A stretch of DNA of 64,000 bases from Strongylocentrotus droebachiensis (taxonomy: Eukaryota; Echinodermata; Echinoidea; Camarodonta; Strongylocentrotidae), in the NCBI GenBank assembly GCA_035222895.1, contig JAVYIG010000596.1:1-64000 (forward strand). Reading direction: 5' to 3'. Made by a program: the position numbers and the translations under genes. The notes under the pieces are model-generated. The model did no database searches and had not been told where the DNA came from. It saw only the letters and a list, made by a program, of their open reading frames with translations. Positions 35,430 to 47,460 of the stretch are shown here, piece by piece. Within the stretch, counting starts at the first letter, position 1, and every line of letters starts with the position of its first letter.

Positions 35430-36721
35430 TTCTTATTTTGTTTCGCTTTCATACAAAGGGACAAGTTATAAAGATAGGAATGTCCTAATTAACCGTATGC
35501 ATATGACCATTCGAGAGGGGAAATTATATTCCGATATGATGCCTTGCTCTTCTGAAAGTGTTCCATTTTTGAAAAATTCAGAAATCTTTATTCATTACAA
35601 TGAATTCCATCATTATTTAGAGAAGCGTATGAGAGCTATCACTCGTTGGGTTTAATAGTTTTCATTTTATTAAGGTATTACTTGCATGTTATTTTAACAT
35701 TTGCAGGGCTTTTTTTCTCCAAAATCTCGCTCAAATGGATTTGTTCATGCCATGTTCAATACAATGGTGCTCAGTAAAGCGTGCTATGGAATGCTGTGAT
35801 AAATATATCACGTGATAGAACCCCGGCCCCTCGATACGTCACTGATGTCTTTCTAGTGTTCATGCATAACGATGAAAATATTTTTCTTTACATGCTTTTC
35901 AATTCGCCCACAAAAGCTCTCCTAGGTTAAAGTTCATACCACAAACCAGACAATTGACTTCATTTCTTTCGATTTTTTCCTTCTCTTCCATCAATAGATA
36001 ATAGTGCCAGAATGGATTACACTGGGTATTACTTTAGACGAGCGATAAAATTCCACATTTAGGCAATTTACAAAGAGAAAGCAAATTTGATCTCACGGTA
36101 GGGGTCACAAGGTTTATAATTTTCATGTCAATCTGACATATTTAGTGTCGTCATTAAATTAATTTTGAGCGCAAGAGGGCGTTCTTATTGTACTGTCCGT
36201 AAATAGAAATCCAACCTTCATAGTAAAGAACTTTCAGAGAACTTTAGAAAAATCAGGGAAGCAGACAAGGGAAAATTGGAATAAAATTGGACAAAAACAA
36301 ACAAAGATTTGACTTTTGGAAAGTTGTAATCAGTATACGTATCTGAGCTTAAAATTTTCTGAATTGGTAATGTCTCTGTAATGCAGTGCCAGACTATCTT
36401 CTCATTTATTCCAAAACACATAATTACTGAATATAGATTTATCTCTCAAAATGTATGACTTTGGATGGTCTTTTTCCTTTAAGTGGACCCATCATAATAT
36501 ACGATCTATAAGAGGCCTATATCTTGAACAGTGACCCAAGGTAGACGACAATTAGAACAAAAAAGAAATTAATTATATTTGTATACACGACTAACAGGGG
36601 TAATAATCCACAGACAACATTGCCAATTTGAGAATCGCATAGCTACACTGATCTCATATTTCAAACATTTATTACTCTCCTATTGTTTAGCTAATTGATT
36701 GTAACTTTCGCCGTTCTGTTT
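35430..36721 (+). repeat. Satellite-2 monomer 3
   Basis: A complete 1292-base monomer. Its distal part carries some variants shared with monomers 4 and 6 (e.g. TACGTATCTGAGC), which suggests exchange between neighbours. Confidence 0.85.
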
Positions 36722-38013
36722 TTCTTATTTTATTTCGCTTTCATACAAAGGGACAAGTTATAAAGATAGGAATGTCCTAATTAACCGTATGCATATGACC
36801 ATTCGAGAGGGGAAATTATATTCCGATAGGATGCCTTGCTCTTCTGAAAGTGTTCCATTTTTGAAAAATTCAGAAATCTTTATTCATTACAATGAATTCC
36901 ATCATTATTTAGAGAAGCGTATGAGAGCTACTACTCGTTGGGTTTAATAGTTTTCATTTTATTAAGGTATTACTTGCATGTTATTTTAACATTTGCAGGG
37001 CTTTTTTTCTCCAAAATCTCGCTCAAATGGATTTGTTCATGCCATGTTCAATACAATGGTGCTCAGTAAAGCGTGCTATGGAATGCTGTGATAAATATAT
37101 CACGTGATAGAACCCCGGCCCCTCGATACGTCACTGATGTCTTTCTAGTGTTCATGCATAACGATAAAAATATTTTTCTTTACATGCTTTTCAATTCGTC
37201 CACAAAAGCTCTTTTAGGTTAAAGTTTAGACCACAAACCAGACAATTGACTTTATTTCTTTCGATTTTTTCCTTCTCTTCCATCAATAGATAATAGTGCC
37301 AGAATGGATTACACTGGGTATTACTTCAGACGAGCGATAAAATTCCACATTTAGGCAATTTACAAAGAGAAAGCAAATTTGATCTCACGGTGGGGGTCAC
37401 AAGGTTTATAATATTCATGTCAATCTGACATATTTAGTGTCGTCATTAAATTAATTTTGAGCGCAAGAGGGCGTCCTTATTGTATTGTCTATGAATATAA
37501 ATCCAACCTTCATAGTAAAGAACTTTCAGAGAAAGTAGAAAAATCAGGGAAGCAGACATGTAAAAATTGGAATAAAATCGGACAAAAACGAACAAAGATT
37601 TCCCTTTTGGAAGGTTGTAATTAGTATACGTATCTGAGCTTAAATTTTTTTGAATTGGTAATGTCTTTGTTATGCAGTGCCAGACTATTTTCTCATTTAT
37701 TCCAAAACACATAATTACTGAAATATAGATTTATCTCTCATAATGTATGACTTGGGATGGTCTTTTTCCTTTAAGTGGACCCATCATAATATACGATCTA
37801 TAAGAGGCATATATCTTGAACAGTGACCCAAGGTAGACGACAATTAGAACAAAAAAGAAATTAATTATATTTGTATACACGACTAACAGGGGTAATAATC
37901 CACTGACAACATTGCCAATTTGAGAATCGCATAGCTACACTGATCTTATATTTCAAACATTTATTACTCTCCTATTGTTTAGCTAATTGATTGTAACTTT
38001 CGCCGTTCTGTTT
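36722..38013 (+). repeat. Satellite-2 monomer 4 (dimer copy a, first half)
   Basis: A complete 1292-base monomer of a diverged subtype (TTAGGTTAAAGTTTAGACC, TATTGTCTATGAATAT). Repeated at 39307-40598. Confidence 0.85.
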
Positions 38014-39306
38014 TTCTTCTTTTGATTCGCTTTCATACAAAGGGACAAGTTATAAAGATAGGAATGTCCTAATTAACCGTATGCATATGACCATTCGAGA
38101 GGGGAAATTATATTCCGATAGGATGCCTTGCTCTTCTGAAAGTGTTCCATTTTTGAAAAATTCAGAAATCTTTATTCATTACAATGAATTCCATCATTAT
38201 TTAGAGTAGCGTATGAGAACTATCACTCGTTGGGTTTAATAGTTTTCATTTTATTAAGGTATTACTTGCATGTAATTTTAACATTTGCAGGGCTTTTTTT
38301 CTCCAAAATCTCGCTCAAATGGATTTGTTCATGCCATGTTCAATACAATGGTGCTCAGTAAAGCGTGCTATGGAATGCTGTGATAAATATATCACGTGAT
38401 AGAACCCCGGCCCCTCGATACGTCACTGATGTCTTCCTAGTGTTCATGCATAACGATGAAAATATTTTTCTTTACATGCTTTTCAATTCGTCCACAAAAA
38501 CTCTCCTAGGTTAAAGTTCATACCACAAACCAGACAATTGACTTCATTTCTTTCGATTTTTTTCCTTCTCTTCCATCAATAGATAATAGTGCCAGAATGG
38601 ATTACACTGGGTATTACTTCAGACGAGCGATAAAATTCCACATTTAGGCAATTTACAAAGAGAAAGCAAATTTGATCTCACGGTAGGGGTCACAAGGTTT
38701 ATAATTTTCATGTCAATCTGACATATTTAGTGTCGTCATTAAATTAATTTTGAGCGCAAGAGGGCGTTCTTATTGTACTGTCCGTAAATAGAAATCCAAC
38801 CTTCATAGTAAAGAACTTTCAGAGAACTTTAGAAAAATCAGGGAAGCAAACAAGTGAAAATTGGAATAAAATTGGACAAAAACAAACAAAGATTTGACTT
38901 TTGGAAAGTTGTAATCAGTATACGTGTCTGAACTTTAAATTGTCTGAATCTGTAATGTCTGTGTAATGCAGTGCCAGACAATTTTCTCATTATTCCAAAA
39001 CACATAATTACTGAAATATAGATTTATCTCTCAAAATGTATGACTCGGGATGGTCTTTTTCCTTTAAGTGGACCCATCATAATATACGATCTATAAGAGG
39101 CCTATATCTTGAACAGTGACCCAAGGTAGACGACAATTAGAACAAAAAAAAAATTAATTATATTTGTATACACGACTAACAGGGGTAATAATCCACAGAC
39201 AACATTGCCAATTTGAGAATCGCATAGCTACACTGATCTCATATTTCAAACATTTATTACTCTCCTATTGTTTAGCTAATTGATTGTAACTTTCGCCGTT
39301 CTGTTT
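38014..39306 (+). repeat. Satellite-2 monomer 5 (dimer copy a, second half)
   Basis: A complete 1293-base monomer, repeated with a deletion at 40599-41827. Confidence 0.85.
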
Positions 39307-40598
39307 TTCTTATTTTATTTCGCTTTCATACAAAGGGACAAGTTATAAAGATAGGAATGTCCTAATTAACCGTATGCATATGACCATTCGAGAGGGGAAA
39401 TTATATTCCGATAGGATGCCTTGCTCTTCTGAAAGTGTTCCATTTTTGAAAAATTCAGAAATCTTTATTCATTACAATGAATTCCATCATTATTTAGAGA
39501 AGCGTATGAGAGCTACTACTCGTTGGGTTTAATAGTTTTCATTTTATTAAGGTATTACTTGCATGTTATTTTAACATTTGCAGGGCTTTTTTTCTCCAAA
39601 ATCTCGCTCAAATGGATTTGTTCATGCCATGTTCAATACAATGGTGCTCAGTAAAGCGTGCTATGGAATGCTGTGATAAATATATCACGTGATAGAACCC
39701 CGGCCCCTCGATACGTCACTGATGTCTTTCTAGTGTTCATGCATAACGATAAAAATATTTTTCTTTACATGCTTTTCAATTCGTCCACAAAAGCTCTTTT
39801 AGGTTAAAGTTTAGACCACAAACCAGACAATTGACTTTATTTCTTTCGATTTTTTCCTTCTCTTCCATCAATAGATAATAGTGCCAGAATGGATTACACT
39901 GGGTATTACTTCAGACGAGCGATAAAATTCCACATTTAGGCAATTTACAAAGAGAAAGCAAATTTGATCTCACGGTGGGGGTCACAAGGTTTATAATATT
40001 CATGTCAATCTGACATATTTAGTGTCGTCATTAAATTAATTTTGAGCGCAAGAGGGCGTCCTTATTGTATTGTCTATGAATATAAATCCAACCTTCATAG
40101 TAAAGAACTTTCAGAGAAAGTAGAAAAATCAGGGAAGCAGACATGTAAAAATTGGAATAAAATCGGACAAAAACGAACAAAGATTTCCCTTTTGGAAGGT
40201 TGTAATTAGTATACGTATCTGAGCTTAAATTTTTTTGAATTGGTAATGTCTTTGTTATGCAGTGCCAGACTATTTTCTCATTTATTCCAAAACACATAAT
40301 TACTGAAATATAGATTTATCTCTCATAATGTATGACTTGGGATGGTCTTTTTCCTTTAAGTGGACCCATCATAATATACGATCTATAAGAGGCATATATC
40401 TTGAACAGTGACCCAAGGTAGACGACAATTAGAACAAAAAAGAAATTAATTATATTTGTATACACGACTAACAGGGGTAATAATCCACTGACAACATTGC
40501 CAATTTGAGAATCGCATAGCTACACTGATCTTATATTTCAAACATTTATTACTCTCCTATTGTTTAGCTAATTGATTGTAACTTTCGCCGTTCTGTTT
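39307..40598 (+). repeat. Satellite-2 monomer 6 (dimer copy b, first half)
   Basis: Appears identical to monomer 4 at an offset of 2585; even an 88-codon minus-strand frame is unchanged. Confidence 0.85.
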
Positions 40599-41827
40599 TT
40601 CTTCTTTTGATTCGCTTTCATACAAAGGGACAAGTTATAAAGGATGCCTTGCTCTTCTGAAAGTGTTCCATTTTTGAAAAATTCAGAAATCTTTATTCAT
40701 TACAATGAATTCCATCATTATTTAGAGTAGCGTATGAGAACTATCACTCGTTGGGTTTAATAGTTTTCATTTTATTAAGGTATTACTTGCATGTAATTTT
40801 AACATTTGCAGGGCTTTTTTTCTCCAAAATCTCGCTCAAATGGATTTGTTCATGCCATGTTCAATACAATGGTGCTCAGTAAAGCGTGCTATGGAATGCT
40901 GTGATAAATATATCACGTGATAGAACCCCGGCCCCTCGATACGTCACTGATGTCTTCCTAGTGTTCATGCATAACGATGAAAATATTTTTCTTTACATGC
41001 TTTTCAATTCGTCCACAAAAACTCTCCTAGGTTAAAGTTCATACCACAAACCAGACAATTGACTTCATTTCTTTCGATTTTTTTCCTTCTCTTCCATCAA
41101 TAGATAATAGTGCCAGAATGGATTACACTGGGTATTACTTCAGACGAGCGATAAAATTCCACATTTAGGCAATTTACAAAGAGAAAGCAAATTTGATCTC
41201 ACGGTAGGGGTCACAAGGTTTATAATTTTCATGTCAATCTGACATATTTAGTGTCGTCATTAAATTAATTTTGAGCGCAAGAGGGCGTTCTTATTGTACT
41301 GTCCGTAAATAGAAATCCAACCTTCATAGTAAAGAACTTTCAGAGAACTTTAGAAAAATCAGGGAAGCAAACAAGTGAAAATTGGAATAAAATTGGACAA
41401 AAACAAACAAAGATTTGACTTTTGGAAAGTTGTAATCAGTATACGTGTCTGAACTTTAAATTGTCTGAATCTGTAATGTCTCTGTAATGCAGTGCCAGAC
41501 AATTTTCTCATTATTCCAAAACACATAATTACTGAAATATAGATTTATCTCTCAAAATGTATGACTCGGGATGGTCTTTTTCCTTTAAGTGGACCCATCA
41601 TAATATACGATCTATAAGAGGCCTATATCTTGAACAGTGACCCAAGGTAGACGACAATTAGAACAAAAAAAAAATTAATTATATTTGTATACACGACTAA
41701 CAGGGGTAATAATCCACTGACAACATTACCAATTTGAGAATCGCATAGCTACACTGATCTCATATTTCAAACATTTATTACTCTCCTATTGTTTAGCTAA
41801 TTGATTGTAACTTTCGCCGTTCTGTTT
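40599..41827 (+). repeat. Satellite-2 monomer 7 with 64-bp deletion
   Basis: Corresponds to monomer 5 but lacks about 64 bases after GTTATAAAG (near 40642). The deletion joins two GATAGGA-like words and so may have arisen by short-homology deletion. Confidence 0.8.
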
Positions 41828-43118
41828 TTCTTATTTTGTTTCGCTTTCATACAAAGGGACAAGTTATAAAGATAGGAATGTCCTAATTAACCGTATGCAT
41901 ATGACCATTCGAGGGGGGAAATTATATTCCGATATGATGCCTTGCTCTTCTGAAAGTGTTCCATTTTTGAAAAATGCAGAAATCTTTATTCATTACAATG
42001 AATTCCATCATTATTTAGAGTAGCGTATGAGAACTATCACTCGTTGGGTTTAATAGTTTTCATTTTATTAAGGTATTACTTGCATGTAATTTTAACATTT
42101 GCAGGGCTTTTTTCTCCAAAATCTCGCTCAAATGGATTTGTTCATGCCATGTTCAATACAATGGTGCTCAGTAAAGCGTGCTATGGAATGCTGTGATAAA
42201 TATATCACGTGATAGAACCCCGGCCCCTAGATACGTCACTGATGTCTTTCTAGTGTTCATGCATAACGATGAAAATATTTTTCTTTACATGCTTTTCAAT
42301 TCGCCCACAAAAGCTCTCCTAGGTTAAAGTTCATACCACAAACCAGACAATTGACTTCATTTCTTTCGATTTTTTCCTTCTCTTCCATCAATAGATAATA
42401 GTGCCAGAATGGATTACACTGGGTATTACTTCACACGAGCGATAAAATTCCACATTTAGGCAATTTACAAAGAGAAAGCAAATTTGATCTTACGGTAGGG
42501 GTCACAAGGTTTATAATTTTCATGTCAATCTGACATATTTAGTGTCGTCATTAAATTAATTTTGAGCGCAAGAGGGCGTTTTTATTGTACTGTCCGTAAA
42601 TAGAAATCCAACCTTCATAGTAAAGAACTTTCAGAGAACTTTAGAAAAATCAGGGAAGCAGACAAGTGAAAATTAGAATAAAATTGGACAAAAACAAACA
42701 AAGATTTGACTTTTGGAAAGTTGTAATCAGTATACGTGTCTGAACTTTAAATTTTCTGAATCTGTAATGTCTCTGTAATGCAGTGCCAGACAATTTTCTC
42801 ATCATTCCAAAACACATAATTACTGAAATATAGATTTATCTCTCAAAATGTATGACTCGGGATGGTCTTTTTCCTTTAAGTGGACCCATCATAATATACG
42901 ATCTATAAGAGGCCTATATCTTGAACAGTGACCCAAGGGAGACGACAATTAGAACAAAAAAGAAATTAATTATATTTGTATACACGACTAACAGGGGTAA
43001 TAATCCACAGACAACATTGCCAATTTGAGAATCGCATAGCTACACTGATCTCATATTTCAAACATTTATTACTCTCCTATTGTTTAGCTAATTGATTGTA
43101 ACTTTCGCCGTTCTGTTT
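41828..43118 (+). repeat. Satellite-2 monomer 8 (dimer copy c, first half)
   Basis: A complete monomer with private variants (CGAGGGGGG, CCCCTAGATACG) that return in monomer 10. Confidence 0.85.
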
Positions 43119-44412
43119 TTCTTGTTTTGTTTCGCTTTCATACAAAGGGACAAGTTATAAAGATAGAAATGCCCTAATTAACCGTATGCATATGACCATT
43201 CGAGAGGGGAAATTATATTCCGATAGGAAGCCTTGCTCTTCTGAAAGTGTTCCATTTTTAAAAAATGCAGAAATCTTTATTCATTACAATGAATTTCATC
43301 ATTATTTAAAGAAACGTATGTGGACTATCACTCATTGGATTTTATAGTTTTCATTTTATTAAGGTATTACTTGCAAGTGATTTTAACATTTGCAGGGCTT
43401 TTTTTCTCCAAAATCTCGCTCAAATGGATTTGTTCATGCCATGTTCAATACAATGGTGCTCAGTAAAGCGTGCTATGGAATGCTGTGATAAATATATCAC
43501 GTGATAGAACCCCGGCCCCTCGATACGTCACTGATGTCTTCCTAGTGTTCATGCATAACGATGAAAATATTTTTCTTTACATGCTTTTCAATTCGTCCAC
43601 AAAAACTCTCCTAGGTTAAAGTTCATACCACAAACCAGACAATTGACTTCATTTCTTTCGATTTTTTTCCTTCTCTTCCATCAATAGATAATAGTGCCAG
43701 AATGGATTACACTGGGTATTACTTCAGACGAGCGATAAAATTCCACATTTAGGCAATTTACAAAGAGAAAGCAAATTTGATCTCACGGTAGGGGTCACAA
43801 GGTTTATAATTTTCATGTCAATCTGACATATTTAGTGTCGTCATTAAATTAATTTTGAGCGCAAGAGGGCGTTCTTATTGTACTGTCCGTAAATAGAAAT
43901 CCAACCTTCATAGTAAAGAACTTTCAGAGAACTTTAGAAAAATCAGGGAAGCAAACAAGTGAAAATTGGAATAAAATTGGACAAAAACAAACAAAGATTT
44001 GACTTTTGGAAAGTTGTAATCAGTATACGTGTCTGAACTTTAAATTGTCTGAATCTGTAATGTCTCTGTAATGCAGTGCCAGACAATTTTCTCATTATTC
44101 CAAAACACATAATTACTGAAATATAGATTTATCTCTCAAAATGTATGACTCGGGATGGTCTTTTTCCTTTAAGTGGACCCATCATAATATACGATCTATA
44201 AGAGGCCTATATCTTGAACAGTGACCCAAGGTAGACGACAATTAGAACAAAAAAAAAAATTAATTATATTTGTATACACGACTAACAGGGGTAATAATCC
44301 ACTGACAACATTGCCAATTTGAGAATCGCATAGCTACACTGATCTCATATTTCAAACATTTATTACTCTCCTATTGTTTAGCTAATTGATTGTAACTTTC
44401 GCCGTTCTGTTT
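43119..44412 (+). repeat. Satellite-2 monomer 9 (dimer copy c, second half)
   Basis: A complete 1294-base monomer. Its first part has private changes (GATAGAAATGCCC, CTCATTGGATTTTATAG) that return in monomer 11. Confidence 0.85.
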
Positions 44413-45703
44413 TTCTTATTTTGTTTCGCTTTCATACAAAGGGACAAGTTATAAAGATAGGAATGTCCTAATTAACCGTATGCATATGACCATTCGAGGG
44501 GGGAAATTATATTCCGATATGATGCCTTGCTCTTCTGAAAGTGTTCCATTTTTGAAAAATGCAGAAATCTTTATTCATTACAATGAATTCCATCATTATT
44601 TAGAGTAGCGTATGAGAACTATCACTCGTTGGGTTTAATAGTTTTCATTTTATTAAGGTATTACTTGCATGTAATTTTAACATTTGCAGGGCTTTTTTCT
44701 CCAAAATCTCGCTCAAATGGATTTGTTCATGCCATGTTCAATACAATGGTGCTCAGTAAAGCGTGCTATGGAATGCTGTGATAAATATATCACGTGATAG
44801 AACCCCGGCCCCTAGATACGTCACTGATGTCTTTCTAGTGTTCATGCATAACGATGAAAATATTTTTCTTTACATGCTTTTCAATTCGCCCACAAAAGCT
44901 CTCCTAGGTTAAAGTTCATACCACAAACCAGACAATTGACTTCATTTCTTTCGATTTTTTCCTTCTCTTCCATCAATAGATAATAGTGCCAGAATGGATT
45001 ACACTGGGTATTACTTCACACGAGCGATAAAATTCCACATTTAGGCAATTTACAAAGAGAAAGCAAATTTGATCTTACGGTAGGGGTCACAAGGTTTATA
45101 ATTTTCATGTCAATCTGACATATTTAGTGTCGTCATTAAATTAATTTTGAGCGCAAGAGGGCGTTCTTATTGTACTGTCCGTAAATAGAAATCCAACCTT
45201 CATAGTAAAGAACTTTCAGAGAACTTTAGAAAAATCAGGGAAGCAGACAAGTGAAAATTAGAATAAAATTGGACAAAAACAAACAAAGATTTGACTTTTG
45301 GAAAGTTGTAATCAGTATACGTGTCTGAACTTTAAATTTTCTGAATCTGTAATGTCTCTGTAATGCAGTGCCAGACAATTTTCTCATCATTCCAAAACAC
45401 ATAATTACTGAAATATAGATTTATCTCTCAAAATGTATGACTCGGGATGGTCTTTTTCCTTTAAGTGGACCCATCATAATATACGATCTATAAGAGGCCT
45501 ATATCTTGAACAGTGACCCAAGGGAGACGACAATTAGAACAAAAAAGAAATTAATTATATTTGTATACACGACTAACAGGGGTAATAATCCACAGACAAC
45601 ATTGCCAATTTGAGAATCGCATAGCTACACTGATCTCATATTTCAAACATTTATTACTCTCCTATTGTTTAGCTAATTGATTGTAACTTTCGCCGTTCTG
45701 TTT
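44413..45703 (+). repeat. Satellite-2 monomer 10 (dimer copy d, first half)
   Basis: Corresponds to monomer 8 at an offset of 2585. Confidence 0.85.
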
Positions 45704-46257
45704 TTCTTGTTTTGTTTCGCTTTCATACAAAGGGACAAGTTATAAAGATAGAAATGCCCTAATTAACCGTATGCATATGACCATTCGAGAGGGGAAATTA
45801 TATTCCGATAGGAAGCCTTGCTCTTCTGAAAGTGTTCCATTTTTAAAAAATGCAGAAATCTTTATTCATTACAATGAATTTCATCATTATTTAAAGAAAC
45901 GTATGTGGACTATCACTCATTGGATTTTATAGTTTTCATTTTATTAAGGTATTACTTGCAAGTGATTTTAACGTTTGCAGGGCTTTTTTTCCTCCAAAAT
46001 CTGGCTCAAATGGATTTGTTCATGTATTGTTCGATACAATGGTGCTTAGTAAAGCGTGCTATGGAATGCTGTGATAAGAACCCCGGCCCCTCGATACGTC
46101 ACTGATGTCTTTCTAGTGTTCATGCATAACGATGAAAATATTTTTTTTTGCATGTTTTTCAATACGTCCACAAAAGCTCTCCAAGGTTAAAGTTCAGACT
46201 ACAAGCCAGACAATTGACTTAATTTCATTCGATTTTGTTCTTATCTTCCATCAATAG
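45704..46257 (+). repeat. Satellite-2 monomer 11, truncated terminal monomer
   Basis: It matches monomer 9 at the start, then becomes clearly more diverged (a deletion of the ATATATCACGTGATA segment near 46075, many substitutions) and stops after TCCATCAATAG. This is the right edge of the satellite. Confidence 0.85.
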
Positions 46258-46261
46258 CAAG

Positions 46262-46445
46262 CATGTAGGCCCTGATTCTGCAGAATCAGGATACAAAACG
46301 CATCTTTTTCAGCGTTTCATGTTTGTGTTTTGAAACACGTTTATTTTTACGACCGACGGAAAACCGCTTGAAATCGCTAAAACGCAACCGTGTTTTAAAC
46401 TAAACGTCTTTGAAATCCACGTTTCTAGGGTGAAATAGTGTTGCT
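46262..46445 (-). mobile_element. Fragment of the DNA transposon also found at 57934-59386
   Basis: The segment from GATTCTGCAGAATC to TTCTAGGGTGAA matches the reverse complement of about 57951-58108 with moderate divergence (shared ACACGTTTATTTTTACGAC and TTTAAACTAAACGTCTTT). The terminal GGTGCGTTTAATCGA is not recognisable here, so it is a broken copy. Confidence 0.55.
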
Positions 46446-47401
46446 TTAAAATAATCAACTGCAAATAATTTTTTAACGCGGGGAGAGGTGGGTTGGAGGG
46501 GAGAGGTGGGTTGGAGGAGAAGGTGTGAGAGAGAGAGAGAGAGAGAGAGAAGGGGGAGTGGCGTTATAATATAAATGATGATGATAATGATTACAATATT
46601 AATAACAAGGACAACATACTCAATTTAATAATAATAATAATAATAACGTGGTGAACTATTTTGTACACAATTGGATTCTGTTTACATCCAGCGATCAGGG
46701 TTAATGTTTTTTACTAAATGTTTAATTTTCTCCAAGCCTGTGTTCACTGTACCATAGCCTCTCAGAATTACACTCACTAACATTGCTCCCTCTTGCTTTT
46801 GTTATCATCATTTCTCCTTCATGCTTTACATTCCCAAGTTGATCCTTCACTTTGTTATAGAATACCTTCTCACTATGCTTCACCTCACAGGTATTTGCAT
46901 ACTATCCGTCTTAGCTATTGAACATTAATGTTGTACACTCTCACATGTGATTGGAACTTCCGTTGTGAATATGCAATACAAAGTCATTGTTATTTTATTT
47001 TATAGTTGATTTGAATATTTATCTTCTAATTTGCACATCTTAGCATGTTCAATTCATACATAAATATTATAATCAACTATGGGGTGCTGCTATTGTAGCA
47101 AATGTCTGCACCCATGAGGGTGCACTTTTGCACTTTACAGGGTGCAGCTTCCCCCCCCCCCCCCCACCGTGGACAAGTACCCTCCGAAAAAAAATTATAC
47201 TTAAAAAACCCAACTAAATCAGGATAGACTTCCCCTTTAATGAACAGGAAGGGGGGTTTCCTCGGAGTGGTGGTCGTTGGTTGTCCTAGGGGGTAATTGT
47301 CCTATAAGGGTAATTTTGTATAGAGAGTCATAAACTCGTATATTGCAATGTAATATATGATGCGATAGTCTACTATGATATATGATGATTTACTTTCACA
47401 G
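46446..47401. other. Non-coding stretch with simple repeats upstream of the first recognised exon
   Basis: It holds a doubled GGGAGAGGTGGGTTGGAG motif (about 46481-46516), (GA)n at 46527-46551, (TAA)n at 46626-46646, a perfect small hairpin TGCACCC-ATGA-GGGTGCA at 47107-47124 and a run of 15 C at 47151-47165. No exon or promoter could be supported. Confidence 0.5.
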
Positions 47402-47460
47402 AGGATGAATATAGTAAAGTTATTGCGGATGAAGAAGCAAAGAGGGTGACCCCACCACAG
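47402..47460 (+). CDS. ROCO gene exon 1 (duplicate of exon 5; may be unused)
   Basis: After TTTCACAG the 59 bases read DEYSKVIADEEAKRVTPPQ, followed by a GTAATT donor. The paralogous exon at 51486-51550 is 65 bases, so this copy lacks two codons but keeps phase. It needs an upstream exon ending in phase 1, which was not found. Confidence 0.5.

Larger units (their letters stand above)
32267..46257 (+). repeat. Second satellite array, 1.29-kb monomers
   Basis: Eleven monomers are recognised by TTTCGCTTTCATACAAAGG near the start, a CACGTGATAGAACCCC box in the middle and GCCAATTTGAGAATCGCATAG near the end. Typical length is 1291-1294 bases. Monomers 4-5 and 6-7, and monomers 8-9 and 10-11, correspond at exactly 2585 bases, so dimers were copied. 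There is no coding potential beyond short frames and no similarity to the Helentron-like units. Confidence 0.9.

Noticed and set aside
36218-40297. 67- and 88-codon minus-strand frames in satellite-2 monomers
   Set aside because: Open only in some monomers and broken in most; simply a property of one subtype.
32520-46000. TTTTAACATTTGCAG followed by a possible exon in each satellite-2 monomer
   Set aside because: It looks like a 3' splice site, but the following frame ends within about 30 codons in most monomers and no partner exon is seen.
1-46257. Regularly spaced repeats considered as CRISPR or as an rDNA-type array
   Set aside because: Units are 1.25-2.05 kb with no short repeat-spacer pattern and no cas genes. 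No rRNA-like sequence is seen.
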